A DNA stretch of 64,000 bases from Bacteroidales bacterium UBA6267 (GTDB taxonomy: Bacteria; Bacteroidota; Bacteroidia; Bacteroidales; UBA1556), in assembly GCA_002440745.1 (NCBI GenBank), contig DJVB01000030.1, forward strand, positions 1 through 64,000. Direction: 5' to 3'. The stretch's first letter is position 1. Every line of letters begins with the position of its first letter. Both the position numbers and the translations under genes were made by a program. This document shows, piece after piece, positions 24,739-33,509 of this stretch. The notes beneath the pieces were generated by a model. It saw only the letters and a list, made by a program, of their open reading frames with translations. It ran no database searches and was not told where the DNA came from.

Positions 24739-25563
24739 ATGGCTTTAAAGAAATACAAACCAACAACCCCGGGTCAGCGCTTTAAGATTATAAGCGACTA
24801 TGACGAGATTACTACTGCAACTCCCGAAAAGAGTTTGCTGGCTCCTAAAAAAAGGTCAGGTGGTAGAAATAGTGAAGGTAAAATGACAATGCGTTATATC
24901 GGTGGCGGTCATAAGCAAAAATATCGTATCATCGACTTCAAGCGTGACAAAGATGGAATTCCTGCAATGGTAAAAACCATTGAGTATGATCCAAATCGTA
25001 CCGCACGCATTGCATTAGTAGTATATGCTGATGGTGAAAAGAAGTATATTATTGCACCAAATGGTTTGACCGTAGGTACAAAGATACTTTCCGGTAAGGA
25101 TGCTACTCCAGAGGTCGGCAATACCATGTTTCTTGCTGATATACCTTTTGGAACGATTATCCACAATATTGAGTTGCGTCCAGGACAAGGAGCAAAAATG
25201 GCAAGATCAGCAGGTTCTTATGCACAGTTGGTTAGCCGTGATGGAAAGTATGCTATACTTAAGATGCCCAGCGGTGAAACTCGAATGATTTTACAATCGT
25301 GTCGTGCAACAATCGGTGTGGTATCCAACCCTGATCATATTCTTGAGCGCAGTGGAAAAGCCGGAAGATCAAGATGGCTTGGACGTCGTCCACGTGTTAA
25401 TGCTGTACGTATGAACCCTGTAGATCACCCAATGGGTGGTGGTGAAGGCCGTGCAACCGGAGGTCATCCACGTTCACGTAAAGGTATTCCTGCAAAAGGA
25501 TTCCGTACACGCGACAAGAAAAAGGCAAGTGATAAGTATATCGTTGATAGAAAGAAGAAATAA
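24739..25563 (+). CDS. rplB: 50S ribosomal protein L2
   Basis: 274 residues. Essential for subunit joining and peptidyl transfer. Family signatures are GRNSEGKMTMRYIGGGHKQ, LRPGQGAKMARSAGSYAQLV and the C-terminal MNPVDHPMGGGEGR, which includes the conserved His. Basic C-terminus (DKKKASDKYIVDRKKK). Confidence 0.97.
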   Translation: MALKKYKPTTPGQRFKIISDYDEITTATPEKSLLAPKKRSGGRNSEGKMTMRYIGGGHKQKYRIIDFKRDKDGIPAMVKTIEYDPNRTARIALVVYADGEKKYIIAPNGLTVGTKILSGKDATPEVGNTMFLADIPFGTIIHNIELRPGQGAKMARSAGSYAQLVSRDGKYAILKMPSGETRMILQSCRATIGVVSNPDHILERSGKAGRSRWLGRRPRVNAVRMNPVDHPMGGGEGRATGGHPRSRKGIPAKGFRTRDKKKASDKYIVDRKKK

Positions 25564-25585
25564 TAGCATTTAAACGAAACGCAAT

Positions 25586-25861
25586 ATGAGTAGGTCATTA
25601 AAGAAAGGTCCCTATATACACTACAAGTTAGACAAACGAGTATTAGACGCTCAAGAATCGGGAAAAAAGTCTGTGATTAAAACATGGTCACGTGCTTCAG
25701 TTATATCACCTGATTTTGTTGGACTTACAATTGGTGTTCATAACGGAAATAAATTTATCCCCGTTTATGTTTCTGAAAATATGGTAGGCCACAAGTTAGG
25801 CGAATTTAGCCCAACTCGTACCTTTAGAGGTCATGCCGGAAACAGAAAAAAAGGTAAATAA
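25586..25861 (+). CDS. rpsS: 30S ribosomal protein S19
   Basis: 91 residues. 30S head protein near the A-site finger. MSRSLKKGPYI, IKTWSRASVISPDFVGLTIGVHNG and the C-terminal LGEFSPTRTFRGHAG match the family end to end. Confidence 0.96.
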   Translation: MSRSLKKGPYIHYKLDKRVLDAQESGKKSVIKTWSRASVISPDFVGLTIGVHNGNKFIPVYVSENMVGHKLGEFSPTRTFRGHAGNRKKGK

Positions 25862-25880
25862 TAAACTAAAAACTTAAACA

Positions 25881-26321
25881 ATGGGTTCAAGAAAGAATAA
25901 ACGTGCTGAAATGGTGAAGGAAGCCAAGAAAACGACATATTTTGCTAAGCTTGTCGATGTTCCTACCTCTCCTCGTAAGATGAGATTGGTTGCCGATATG
26001 GTACGTGGTCGTGATGTAAATGATGCCTTAGCAATTTTAAAGTATTCTCCAAAAGAAGCATCAAATAGAGTTTATAAACTTTTGCTTTCTGCAATCTCAA
26101 ATTGGCAGCAGAAAAATGAAGGCCAACGAATTGAAGATGCTCACTTATTTATCAGCGAAGTTTTCGTTGATGGAGGAAGAGCTTTGAAAAGACTTCAAAC
26201 TGCTCCTCAAGGTAGAGCACATCGTGTTCGTAAAAGATCAAATCATGTGACTATGTACTTGAATAGTCGGATGGCATCTGAATCGAAACAAGTAATAGAG
26301 ACAGAAATTAATAACGAATAA
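25881..26321 (+). CDS. rplV: 50S ribosomal protein L22
   Basis: 146 residues. Its long hairpin lines the exit tunnel at the macrolide-binding constriction. The SPRKMRLVADMVRGR and ALKRLQTAPQGRAHRVRKRSNHVT segments are present. It is longer than the ~110-residue E. coli form through an extra basic N-terminus and a C-terminal tail, as is usual in Bacteroidota. Confidence 0.95.
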   Translation: MGSRKNKRAEMVKEAKKTTYFAKLVDVPTSPRKMRLVADMVRGRDVNDALAILKYSPKEASNRVYKLLLSAISNWQQKNEGQRIEDAHLFISEVFVDGGRALKRLQTAPQGRAHRVRKRSNHVTMYLNSRMASESKQVIETEINNE

Positions 26322-26331
26322 TAAGAATCTA

Positions 26332-27042
26332 ATGGGTCAGAAAACAAATCCAATAGGGTTAAGATTAGGAATTACACATGGATGGAGTTCCAATTGGTTT
26401 GGTGGTCGAAAATTCACCGATAAACTTGTGGAAGACGAGCAAATAAGAAAGTATCTTTATGTACGTTTGGCTAATGCCAGTGTGTCCAAAATATTTATTG
26501 AACGTTCTCTAAAGCTTGTTACCATTACTATCAACACTGCACGTCCCGGAATTATTATCGGAAAAGCAGGCTCTGAAGTAGATAAACTGAAAGAGGAATT
26601 GAAGAAAATAACGGACAAAGAAGTTCAGATTAATATTCATGAGATTAAACGTCCCGAACTTGATGCGTTTTTAGTTGGTACATCCATCGCCAAGCAAATC
26701 GAAGGTAGAGTATCCTATCGCCGTGCTGTTAAAACAGCCATCGCTTCTACCATGCGAATTGGGGCAGAGGGTATTAAAGTGTTGATTAGTGGTCGTATAG
26801 GTGGGGCTGAAATCGCTCGTTCTGAAATGTATAAAGAAGGACGTATTCCACTTCATACCTTGCGTGCTGATATCGACTACACTTGGGTTGAAGCTCACAC
26901 TACTTATGGTAGAATTGGAGTTAAAGTTTGGATTTTTAAAGGCGAGGTTTATGGTAAACGTGATTTAATTCTTACCCAAGAGCCCGCTAAGAAACACCAA
27001 AATGTGGAGAATCGCCCACGCAGAGCCCGTAAAAGACAGTAA
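26332..27042 (+). CDS. rpsC: 30S ribosomal protein S3
   Basis: 236 residues. Forms the mRNA entry pore. MGQKTNPIGLRLG start; KH domain with the RPGIIIGKAGSEV GxxG loop; C-terminal IARSEMYKEGRIPLHTLRADIDY and GRIGVKVWIFKGE; basic tail. 10 nt after rplV. Confidence 0.97.
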   Translation: MGQKTNPIGLRLGITHGWSSNWFGGRKFTDKLVEDEQIRKYLYVRLANASVSKIFIERSLKLVTITINTARPGIIIGKAGSEVDKLKEELKKITDKEVQINIHEIKRPELDAFLVGTSIAKQIEGRVSYRRAVKTAIASTMRIGAEGIKVLISGRIGGAEIARSEMYKEGRIPLHTLRADIDYTWVEAHTTYGRIGVKVWIFKGEVYGKRDLILTQEPAKKHQNVENRPRRARKRQ

Positions 27043-27069
27043 TTTGAAAACGATTAAACTTTTGTAATA

Positions 27070-27489
27070 ATGTTACAGCCTAAAAAGACAAAATACAGAA
27101 AGCAGCAGAAAGGACGCATGAAAGGAAATGTGTCGCGAGGTGCTGAATTGGCATTTGGCTCATTCGGAATCAAATCGCTCGAAGAAAACTGGTTGACCGG
27201 TCGTCAGATTGAAGCAGCTCGTCAAGCGGTTACTCGTTATATGAAACGTGAAGGCCAGATTTGGATACGCGTTTTCCCCGATAAACCAATCACCAAAAAA
27301 CCTGCAGAGGTTCGTATGGGTAAAGGTAAAGGAGCACCGGAAATGTTTGTTGCTCGTTGTAAGCCCGGCAAGATATTATTTGAAGCCGAAGGAGTTCCTT
27401 TTGAAGTTGCAAAAGAAGCTCTGCGCTTAGCAGCACAGAAACTACCCGTTAAGACTGCTTTTATTGTAAGACGTGATTATCAGGAATAA
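27070..27489 (+). CDS. rplP: 50S ribosomal protein L16
   Basis: 139 residues. Positions the A-site tRNA. MLQPKKTKYRKQQKGRMKG start, ARQAVTRYMKREGQIWIR and MGKGKGAPEMFVARCKPGKILFE match the family. Confidence 0.96.
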   Translation: MLQPKKTKYRKQQKGRMKGNVSRGAELAFGSFGIKSLEENWLTGRQIEAARQAVTRYMKREGQIWIRVFPDKPITKKPAEVRMGKGKGAPEMFVARCKPGKILFEAEGVPFEVAKEALRLAAQKLPVKTAFIVRRDYQE

Positions 27490-27513
27490 ACAAGAAATCA
27501 ATAAGATAAAGAG

Positions 27514-27741
27514 ATGAAGCAAGAAGTAATTAAAGAGCTCTCGACCGAGGAATTGCAAGAACGCTTGGATGTTGAAAAACTACAACTAAGCAAAATGAAA
27601 TTGCATCACGCGGTATCACCTATCGAAAATCCTCAGAAAATTAAGGAAACTCGCAAGGTAATCGCCCGAATAATGACCGAATTGAGAAAGCGCGACATAG
27701 CCCGTGCTCAAGAAATGGATATGGCTAACAACGCAAAATAA
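27514..27741 (+). CDS. rpmC: 50S ribosomal protein L29
   Basis: 75 residues, a two-helix protein at the tunnel exit. IKELSTEELQERLDVEKLQL and the NPQKIKETRKVIARIMTELRKR helix are typical; a short C-terminal extension follows. Confidence 0.93.
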   Translation: MKQEVIKELSTEELQERLDVEKLQLSKMKLHHAVSPIENPQKIKETRKVIARIMTELRKRDIARAQEMDMANNAK

Positions 27742-27751
27742 TCTGTAAGAT

Positions 27752-28009
27752 ATGGAAAGCAGAAATTTAAGAAAAGAACGTACCGGTATTGTTACCAGTA
27801 ATAAAATGGAGAAATCAATTACCGTTAGTGTAGAAAGGAAGTTGAAACATCCTATTTACGGTAAATTCGTAAAAAGTACCAAAAAATACATGGCTCATGA
27901 TGAAAAGAATGAGTGTGGAATTGGTGACACTGTCCGGATAATGGAAACCCGGCCTATGAGTAAGAATAAGAATTGGAGATTAGTGGAAATAATTGAGAAA
28001 GCTAAGTAA
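27752..28009 (+). CDS. rpsQ: 30S ribosomal protein S17
   Basis: 85 residues, OB-fold primary 16S binder. RKERTGIVTSNKMEKSITVSVERK and MAHDEKNECGIGDTVRIMETRPMSKNK are the family signature. Only 2 nt separate it from rplN. Confidence 0.95.
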   Translation: MESRNLRKERTGIVTSNKMEKSITVSVERKLKHPIYGKFVKSTKKYMAHDEKNECGIGDTVRIMETRPMSKNKNWRLVEIIEKAK

Positions 28010-28011
28010 TT

Positions 28012-28380
28012 ATGTTACAACAAGAATCCAGAGCTTTAGTAGCCGACAATAGTGGAGCCAAAGAAGTATTGGTAATCCGAGTACTTGGTGGTACAGGACG
28101 CCGTTATGCTCATATTGGCGACAAAGTGGTGGTTACTATAAAATCAGCTCTTCCATCAGGAAATGTGAAGAAAGGAAGTGTTTCTAAAGCTGTGGTGGTT
28201 CGCACCCGCAAAGAAACCAGACGCGCCGACGGTTCATATATTCGCTTCGACGATAATGCCGTTGTATTGCTTAATGCCAACGATGAAATGCGTGGAACAC
28301 GTATTTTTGGACCGGTTGCACGCGAATTGCGCGAAAAAAAGTTTATGAAAATTGTTTCATTGGCACCTGAGGTGTTATAA
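28012..28380 (+). CDS. rplN: 50S ribosomal protein L14
   Basis: 122 residues. Bridges to the 30S subunit. MLQQESRALVADNSGAKEVLVIRVLGG start and DDNAVVLLNANDEMRGTRIFGPVARELREK are highly conserved. Confidence 0.97.
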   Translation: MLQQESRALVADNSGAKEVLVIRVLGGTGRRYAHIGDKVVVTIKSALPSGNVKKGSVSKAVVVRTRKETRRADGSYIRFDDNAVVLLNANDEMRGTRIFGPVARELREKKFMKIVSLAPEVL

Positions 28381-28401
28381 ACCAATAAAGTAAGAAGTGT
28401 T

Positions 28402-28719
28402 ATGCAACCTAAATTAAAGATTAAAAAAGGCGACATCGTTAAGGTAATCGCCGGTGCCTCGAAAGGGAAAGAAGGTAAGGTGCTTGAGGTTTTTCCAAAA
28501 ACCAATAGGGTGATGGTTGAAGGTGTGAATATTATCTCAAAACACACCAAACCTAATAATGCCGCTCCTCAGGGAGGTATTGTAAAGAAAGAAGCAGCCA
28601 TCCATTTATCAAATGTGATGTTAGTTGATAACAAAGGTAACGTAACTCGTGTTGGACGCCGCGTTGAGGGCGACAAAATCGTTCGTTATTCTAAAAAATC
28701 AGGGGAGGTAATTAAATAA
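28402..28719 (+). CDS. rplX: 50S ribosomal protein L24
   Basis: 105 residues. Assembly initiator with a KOW motif (KKGDIVKVIAGASKGKEGKVLEVFP) and GVNIISKHTKPN. Stop and rplE start share one base (TAATG). Confidence 0.95.
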   Translation: MQPKLKIKKGDIVKVIAGASKGKEGKVLEVFPKTNRVMVEGVNIISKHTKPNNAAPQGGIVKKEAAIHLSNVMLVDNKGNVTRVGRRVEGDKIVRYSKKSGEVIK

Positions 28720-29264
28720 TGTACACACCAAGACTTAAAGAAAAATACCATAAAGAAGTAGTTCCCGCTTTGATGAAGCAATTTAACTACTCCTCTATAA
28801 TGGAAGTGCCTAAGATTTTGAAAATATCTCTTAATCAGGGCGTTGGTTCTGCTATTGCCGATAAGAAAATATTGGATAGCGCAGTGGACGAGATGACGTC
28901 AATTGCAGGACAAAAAGCGGTAAAAACTGTTTCAAAAAAGGATATCTCGAACTTTAAACTTCGTAAAGGAATGGCTATTGGAGTTCGCGTAACTCTTCGC
29001 CGTGAACGGATGTACGAGTTTTTGGATCGCCTTATTTCTATTTCGCTACCTCGTGTACGCGACTTTAGAGGTATCAACGATAAAGGTTTTGATGGCCGTG
29101 GTAACTATTCCTTTGGAATTACTGAACAATTGATTTTTCCGGAAATCGTGATTGATAAAGTTACTAAAATCCAAGGAATGAATATTACCATTGTCACTAA
29201 TGCGAAAACGGATGCTGAGGCATTTGCATTGTTGAAAGAATTTGGATTACCATTTAAAAACTAA
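28719..29264 (+). CDS. rplE: 50S ribosomal protein L5
   Basis: 181 residues. Binds 5S rRNA and contacts P-site tRNA. Segments LKISLNQGVGSAIADKK, RKGMAIGVRVTLR, LPRVRDFRGIN and the C-terminal TDAEAFALLKEFGLPF are diagnostic. Start overlaps the rplX stop. Confidence 0.97.
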   Translation: MYTPRLKEKYHKEVVPALMKQFNYSSIMEVPKILKISLNQGVGSAIADKKILDSAVDEMTSIAGQKAVKTVSKKDISNFKLRKGMAIGVRVTLRRERMYEFLDRLISISLPRVRDFRGINDKGFDGRGNYSFGITEQLIFPEIVIDKVTKIQGMNITIVTNAKTDAEAFALLKEFGLPFKN

Positions 29265-29268
29265 AATA

Positions 29269-29538
29269 ATGGCAAAAGAATCAATGAAAGCGCGGGAGCG
29301 CAAAAGACAAAAATTAGTTGCAAAATATGCAGCAAAACGGGCTGCTCTTAAAGAGGCCGGTGACTATGAAGCACTTCAAAAACTGCCCAAAAACAGTTCG
29401 CCGGTTCGCTTGCACAATCGTTGTGAAATAAGTGGACGGCCAAAAGGCTATATCCGTCAATTCGGAATTTCGCGTATTAATTTCCGCGAAATGGCTCTTA
29501 ATGGTTTGATCCCTGGTGTGAAAAAAGCAAGTTGGTAA
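29269..29538 (+). CDS. rpsN: 30S ribosomal protein S14 (zinc-free form)
   Basis: 89 residues from ATG 29269; in-frame codons upstream (from 29242) lie inside rplE. Has SMKARERKRQKLVAKYAAKR and SSPVRLHNRCEISGRPKGYIR. Only one Cys is present, so this is the long C-minus type without the CxxC zinc ribbon. Confidence 0.95.
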   Translation: MAKESMKARERKRQKLVAKYAAKRAALKEAGDYEALQKLPKNSSPVRLHNRCEISGRPKGYIRQFGISRINFREMALNGLIPGVKKASW

Positions 29539-29558
29539 ATTATTAAACAATTCTAAAG

Positions 29559-29963
29559 ATGGTAACAGATCAAATTGGCGATTACTTAACACGAATTAGA
29601 AATGCTGTGAAAGCTAATCATCGTGTAGTCGAGATACCTTCATCCAATCTTAAAAAGGCTATCACGAAGATTCTTTTTGAAAAAGGATATATCTTGAGTT
29701 ATAAATTTGTGGAAACTGAAAATGGGGTAAATAATGTTATTAAAATAGCACTAAAGTATCACCCTCAAACAAAAACCCCTGCAATAAACTCCCTTACTCG
29801 TGTTAGTAAACCCGGACTAAGAAAATACGTTGGTAGCGATGATTTACCGCGTGTACTAAATGGTCTAGGCGTGGCTATCCTTTCCACTTCAAAAGGTGTT
29901 ATTACCGATAAAGAAGCACGGAACCTTAAAGTTGGCGGTGAAGTGTTGTGTTATGTTAGTTAA
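29559..29963 (+). CDS. rpsH: 30S ribosomal protein S8
   Basis: 134 residues. Central-domain 16S binder and, in enterobacteria, spc-operon repressor. DQIGDYLTRIRNAVKANH start and C-terminal GVAILSTSKGVITDKEARNLKVGGEVLCYV match the family. Confidence 0.96.
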   Translation: MVTDQIGDYLTRIRNAVKANHRVVEIPSSNLKKAITKILFEKGYILSYKFVETENGVNNVIKIALKYHPQTKTPAINSLTRVSKPGLRKYVGSDDLPRVLNGLGVAILSTSKGVITDKEARNLKVGGEVLCYVS

Positions 29964-29982
29964 TTATTAAGATTATTAGATT

Positions 29983-30540
29983 ATGTCAAGAATAGGAAAA
30001 TTACCCATAAATGTCCCTGCCGGTGTCGATATTGCGATTGCCGATGGTGTGATTACCGTTAAAGGTAAAATGGGTGAATTGCAGCAAAGCTATGATCATG
30101 AAGTTATTGATATTCAGTATGAAAATCAAGTAATCCATGTTCTTTGCAATTCAGAAGAAGGTCCACATCGGGCTAAACATGGGCTATATCGCTCACTTAT
30201 CCATAATATGGTCGTTGGTGTTAGCGAAGGTTTTAAAATAACTCAAGAATTGGTTGGTGTAGGTTATCGTGCCTCAAATACCGGCCAGTTGTTAGATTTA
30301 GCTTTAGGTTATTCACACCATATCTACTTTTTGATTCCTGAAGAGGTTAAAGTAGAAACTGTAACTGCCAAAGGTAAAAACCCACTAATCATTTTAACTT
30401 CACATGATAAACAATTGATTGGTCAGGTTGCTGCCAAAATCAGATCATTACGTAAACCTGAACCTTATAAAGGAAAAGGTATTCGTTTCCAAAATGAAGA
30501 TATTAGACGTAAAGCAGGAAAAGCTTCTGCTAAGAAATAA
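29983..30540 (+). CDS. rplF: 50S ribosomal protein L6
   Basis: 185 residues, two repeated alpha/beta domains near the GTPase centre. MSRIGKLPINVPAGV start; second domain VGVGYRASNTGQLLDLALGYSH; C-terminal KPEPYKGKGIRFQNEDIRRKAGK. Confidence 0.96.
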   Translation: MSRIGKLPINVPAGVDIAIADGVITVKGKMGELQQSYDHEVIDIQYENQVIHVLCNSEEGPHRAKHGLYRSLIHNMVVGVSEGFKITQELVGVGYRASNTGQLLDLALGYSHHIYFLIPEEVKVETVTAKGKNPLIILTSHDKQLIGQVAAKIRSLRKPEPYKGKGIRFQNEDIRRKAGKASAKK

Positions 30541-30559
30541 TAGATAAATTAAAAGCACG

Positions 30560-30913
30560 ATGAATAAAAAAGAATTTCAAAGATCCAGGGCGAAGCGCCG
30601 CGTACGTGCAAAAATCTCCGGTACAGGAGAGCGCCCAAGATTGAGTGTTTTTAGAAGTAATAAACAAATTTATGCTCAGATTATCGATGACCAAACAGGA
30701 ACGACTCTCGCTTCTGCATCATCGAAGTTAGAAAGCATCGCTTCTAAGAATGCTCCAAAGTTAGAAACTGCCAAATTGGTTGGTGTTTTATTGGCCGAAA
30801 GAGCTAAAGAAGCAGAAATTGAACAGGTAGTTTTTGATCGTAATGGTTATATATACCACGGTAGAGTGAAAGCTTTGGCTGACGGCGCCCGTGAAGGTGG
30901 ATTAAAATTTTAA
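30560..30913 (+). CDS. rplR: 50S ribosomal protein L18
   Basis: 117 residues. Binds 5S rRNA with L5. GTGERPRLSVFRSNKQIYAQIIDD and the final VKALADGAREGGLKF are conserved. Six nt before rpsE. Confidence 0.96.
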   Translation: MNKKEFQRSRAKRRVRAKISGTGERPRLSVFRSNKQIYAQIIDDQTGTTLASASSKLESIASKNAPKLETAKLVGVLLAERAKEAEIEQVVFDRNGYIYHGRVKALADGAREGGLKF

Positions 30914-30919
30914 GAAACT

Positions 30920-31438
30920 ATGGCAAATAATGAAATGAAAAGGGTAAAACCCGCTGATATTGAATATAAAGACCGTTTGGTTAGTATCCAACGTGTTACA
31001 AAAGTAACCAAAGGGGGACGCACCTTCAGTTTCTCGGCAATTGTTGTCGTTGGTAACGAAAATGGAGTTGTCGGCTACGGTTTAGGAAAAGCTAAAGAGG
31101 TTACTGCTGCTATCCAAAAAGGTATTGATGATGCTAAGAAAAATCTTATTAAAGTTCCTGTACTTAAAGGTACTTTGCCTCACGAGCAATATGGAAAGTA
31201 TAGCGGTGCAAAGGTGTTTCTTAAACCTGCATCTCCCGGTACCGGCGTAATCGCAGGCGGTGCAATGCGTGCAGTGCTCGAAAGTGTTGGTGTGCACGAT
31301 GTTCTTGCAAAGTCAAAAGGATCCTCAAACCCACACAGTGTTGTTAAAGCTACTTTCGATGCCCTAACTCAGTTGCGCGATGCTTCTATGGTGGCCGAAA
31401 TGCGTGGGATTAGTGTTAGTAAAGTGTTTAACGGTTAA
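30920..31438 (+). CDS. rpsE: 30S ribosomal protein S5
   Basis: 172 residues. Helps decoding fidelity and mRNA unwinding. The KVTKGGRTFSFSAIVVVGNENGVVGYG dsRBD-like segment and GTGVIAGGAMRAVLESVGVHDVLAKSKGSSNPHSVVKAT are present. Confidence 0.97.
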   Translation: MANNEMKRVKPADIEYKDRLVSIQRVTKVTKGGRTFSFSAIVVVGNENGVVGYGLGKAKEVTAAIQKGIDDAKKNLIKVPVLKGTLPHEQYGKYSGAKVFLKPASPGTGVIAGGAMRAVLESVGVHDVLAKSKGSSNPHSVVKATFDALTQLRDASMVAEMRGISVSKVFNG

Positions 31439-31449
31439 TAGATAATGCC

Positions 31450-31629
31450 ATGAAGCAATTAAAAATCAAGCAAATACATAGCGTAATCGATCGACCACAG
31501 CGTCAAAAACGTACCATGGTTGCCCTAGGTTTACGTAAAATGAACCAAGAAAAGATCGTTAACGCTACTCCCGAAATATTGGGAATGATTGAAGCGGTTA
31601 AACACCTGCTTAAAGTTGAAGAAGTTTAA
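31450..31629 (+). CDS. rpmD: 50S ribosomal protein L30
   Basis: A 59-residue gene between rpsE and rplO: ATG 31450, TAA 31627-31629. The product (MKQLKIKQIHSVIDRPQRQK, then MVALGLRKMNQEKIV, then a helix ending LLKVEEV) fits the L30 fold and its expected place in the operon. 11 nt after rpsE, 29 nt before rplO. Confidence 0.94.
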   Translation: MKQLKIKQIHSVIDRPQRQKRTMVALGLRKMNQEKIVNATPEILGMIEAVKHLLKVEEV

Positions 31630-31658
31630 TATTAATATTATCTAAAAGATTTTATATA

Positions 31659-32105
31659 ATGGATTTAAGTAATCTAAAACCGGCTACAGGCTCGGTGAAA
31701 AATCGAAAAAGAATTGGTAGAGGTACCGGCTCAGGTCATGGCGGAACCTCAACTCGCGGACATAAAGGGGCTAAATCTCGGTCTGGTTTTAAATCCAAAC
31801 GTGGATTTGAAGGAGGTCAAATGCCTATTTACCGTCGCGTTCCAAAGTTTGGCTTTAAAAATCCTAACCGCGTTGAATATAGAGGCATCAATCTCGATGT
31901 TCTTCAAAAATTAGCCGAAGAACGCAATGTTCAAGTTATCAATCAAGAATTATTGATGGCTAGTGGTTTGGTAAATCAGAAAGACCTCTTTAAAATTTTA
32001 GGTCGCGGAGAATTGAAAGCTAAATTGGAAGTTAACGCTCATGCTTATACTGCTACTGCAAAGAATGCTATCGAAGCAGCTGGTGGAGTAGCTAATATTA
32101 TCTAA
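31659..32105 (+). CDS. rplO: 50S ribosomal protein L15
   Basis: 148 residues. Late assembly protein. MDLSNLKPATGSVKNRKRIGRGTGSGHGGTSTRGHKG and the GFEGGQMPIYRRVPKFGF segment are typical. One nt separates its stop from secY. Confidence 0.96.
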   Translation: MDLSNLKPATGSVKNRKRIGRGTGSGHGGTSTRGHKGAKSRSGFKSKRGFEGGQMPIYRRVPKFGFKNPNRVEYRGINLDVLQKLAEERNVQVINQELLMASGLVNQKDLFKILGRGELKAKLEVNAHAYTATAKNAIEAAGGVANII

Positions 32106-32106
32106 T

Positions 32107-33504
32107 ATGAAAAAGTTTTTTGAGACATTAAAAAATATTTGGAACATTGAAGAGTTGCGTAATCGCATCTTGCTCACCCTTGGCTTGATATTGATTTATC
32201 GATTGGGCTCTTATGTTGTTTTACCCGGTATCGACCCCCGCGGTCTTGCTGCTTTGCAAGATCAAAGTTCGTCTGGTTTACTTGGTCTTATCAACATGTT
32301 TTCGGGTGGTGCATTTGCAAACGCTTCTATTTTCGCCTTAGGTATCATGCCTTATATCACAGCTTCTATCGTTATTCAGTTGCTTGGTATGGCTGTTCCA
32401 TATTTTCAAAAACTACAGAAAGATGGTGAAAGTGGTCGGAAGAAAATTAATCAAATAACTCGTTTATTGACTGTTATTATTGTGGCCTTCCAGTCACCTG
32501 CTTACATTACTAACTTATTACGTACGGTAGGTCCAACCTATTTAAGTAAAGGCGGCGATGTTATGCGGACTGTTCCATTACACGATTTTAGTTCAACTTT
32601 CTTCTTTGTGTTGTCTATCGCAATTCTAATTGCCGGCACCATGTTCATTATGTGGTTAGGCGAAAGAATTACAGACAAAGGTGTAGGTAATGGTATTTCT
32701 TTAATCATTATGATTGGTATCATTGCTCAGTTGCCAATGGCTTTAGCAGCAGAATTTTCATCTAAAGTTGTTGATCAAACCGGAGGTCTTGTCATGTTCC
32801 TCTTTGAGATGGTGTTCTTAGTCGCTGTGATTTTGCTCACCATTTTATTAGTTCAAGGCACAAGGCGTATTCCTGTGCAATTTGCAAAAAGAATTGTTGG
32901 AAATAAACAGTATGGCGGTGTACGTCAATATGTTCCATTAAAAGTTAATGCAGCCGGTGTTATGCCAATCATCTTTGCACAAGCAATTATGATGTTGCCA
33001 ATTTCTTTCATTGGATATGCTACTGATGATGGTGCACTTTCGTCATTTGCTCGTGCAATGACTGATTTTACAGGTTTTTGGTATAATTTCATCTTCTTTT
33101 TGATGATTATTGCCTTCACCTATTTCTATACTGCTATCACTATCAATCCTAATCAAATTGCTGAGGATTTGAAAAAGAATGGCGGTTTTATTCCTGGTGT
33201 TAAGCCTGGCAAACGTACAGCAGAGTTTATTGATAATGTTCTTTCAAGAATAACCCTTCCGGGATCAATTTTCCTTGGGTTCGTTTCAATCATGCCCGCG
33301 ATTGTCAGTCTAATAGGTGTAAATCAGCAATTTGCACAGTTTTATGGTGGTACCTCCCTTCTTATTTTAGTTGGAGTGGTTTTGGATACCCTTCAGCAAA
33401 TTGAGAGTCATTTGTTAATGCGTCACTACGATGGTCTAACCAAGTCAGGACGTATTAAAGGAAGATCATCAAATATGTTTCAATCGGCAGGTCTTCATCA
33501 ATAA
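32107..33504 (+). CDS. secY: preprotein translocase subunit SecY
   Basis: A 465-residue inner-membrane channel of the Sec translocon with ten predicted helices. Conserved parts: GSYVVLPGID plug/TM region, GIMPYITASIVIQL, WLGERITDKGVGNGISLIIM, and the cytoplasmic loop VQGTRRIPVQFAKR. C-terminal helix QIESHLLMRHYDGL is the SecY signature end. Between rplO and map. Confidence 0.97.
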   Translation: MKKFFETLKNIWNIEELRNRILLTLGLILIYRLGSYVVLPGIDPRGLAALQDQSSSGLLGLINMFSGGAFANASIFALGIMPYITASIVIQLLGMAVPYFQKLQKDGESGRKKINQITRLLTVIIVAFQSPAYITNLLRTVGPTYLSKGGDVMRTVPLHDFSSTFFFVLSIAILIAGTMFIMWLGERITDKGVGNGISLIIMIGIIAQLPMALAAEFSSKVVDQTGGLVMFLFEMVFLVAVILLTILLVQGTRRIPVQFAKRIVGNKQYGGVRQYVPLKVNAAGVMPIIFAQAIMMLPISFIGYATDDGALSSFARAMTDFTGFWYNFIFFLMIIAFTYFYTAITINPNQIAEDLKKNGGFIPGVKPGKRTAEFIDNVLSRITLPGSIFLGFVSIMPAIVSLIGVNQQFAQFYGGTSLLILVGVVLDTLQQIESHLLMRHYDGLTKSGRIKGRSSNMFQSAGLHQ

Positions 33505-33509
33505 TTGAT

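Noticed and set aside
28110..28550. 146-residue minus-strand frame
   Set aside because: Antisense to rplN and rplX, which are unquestionable.
33505..33509. Missing adk between secY and map
   Set aside because: Absence at this place is usual in the phylum and there is no scar or remnant.
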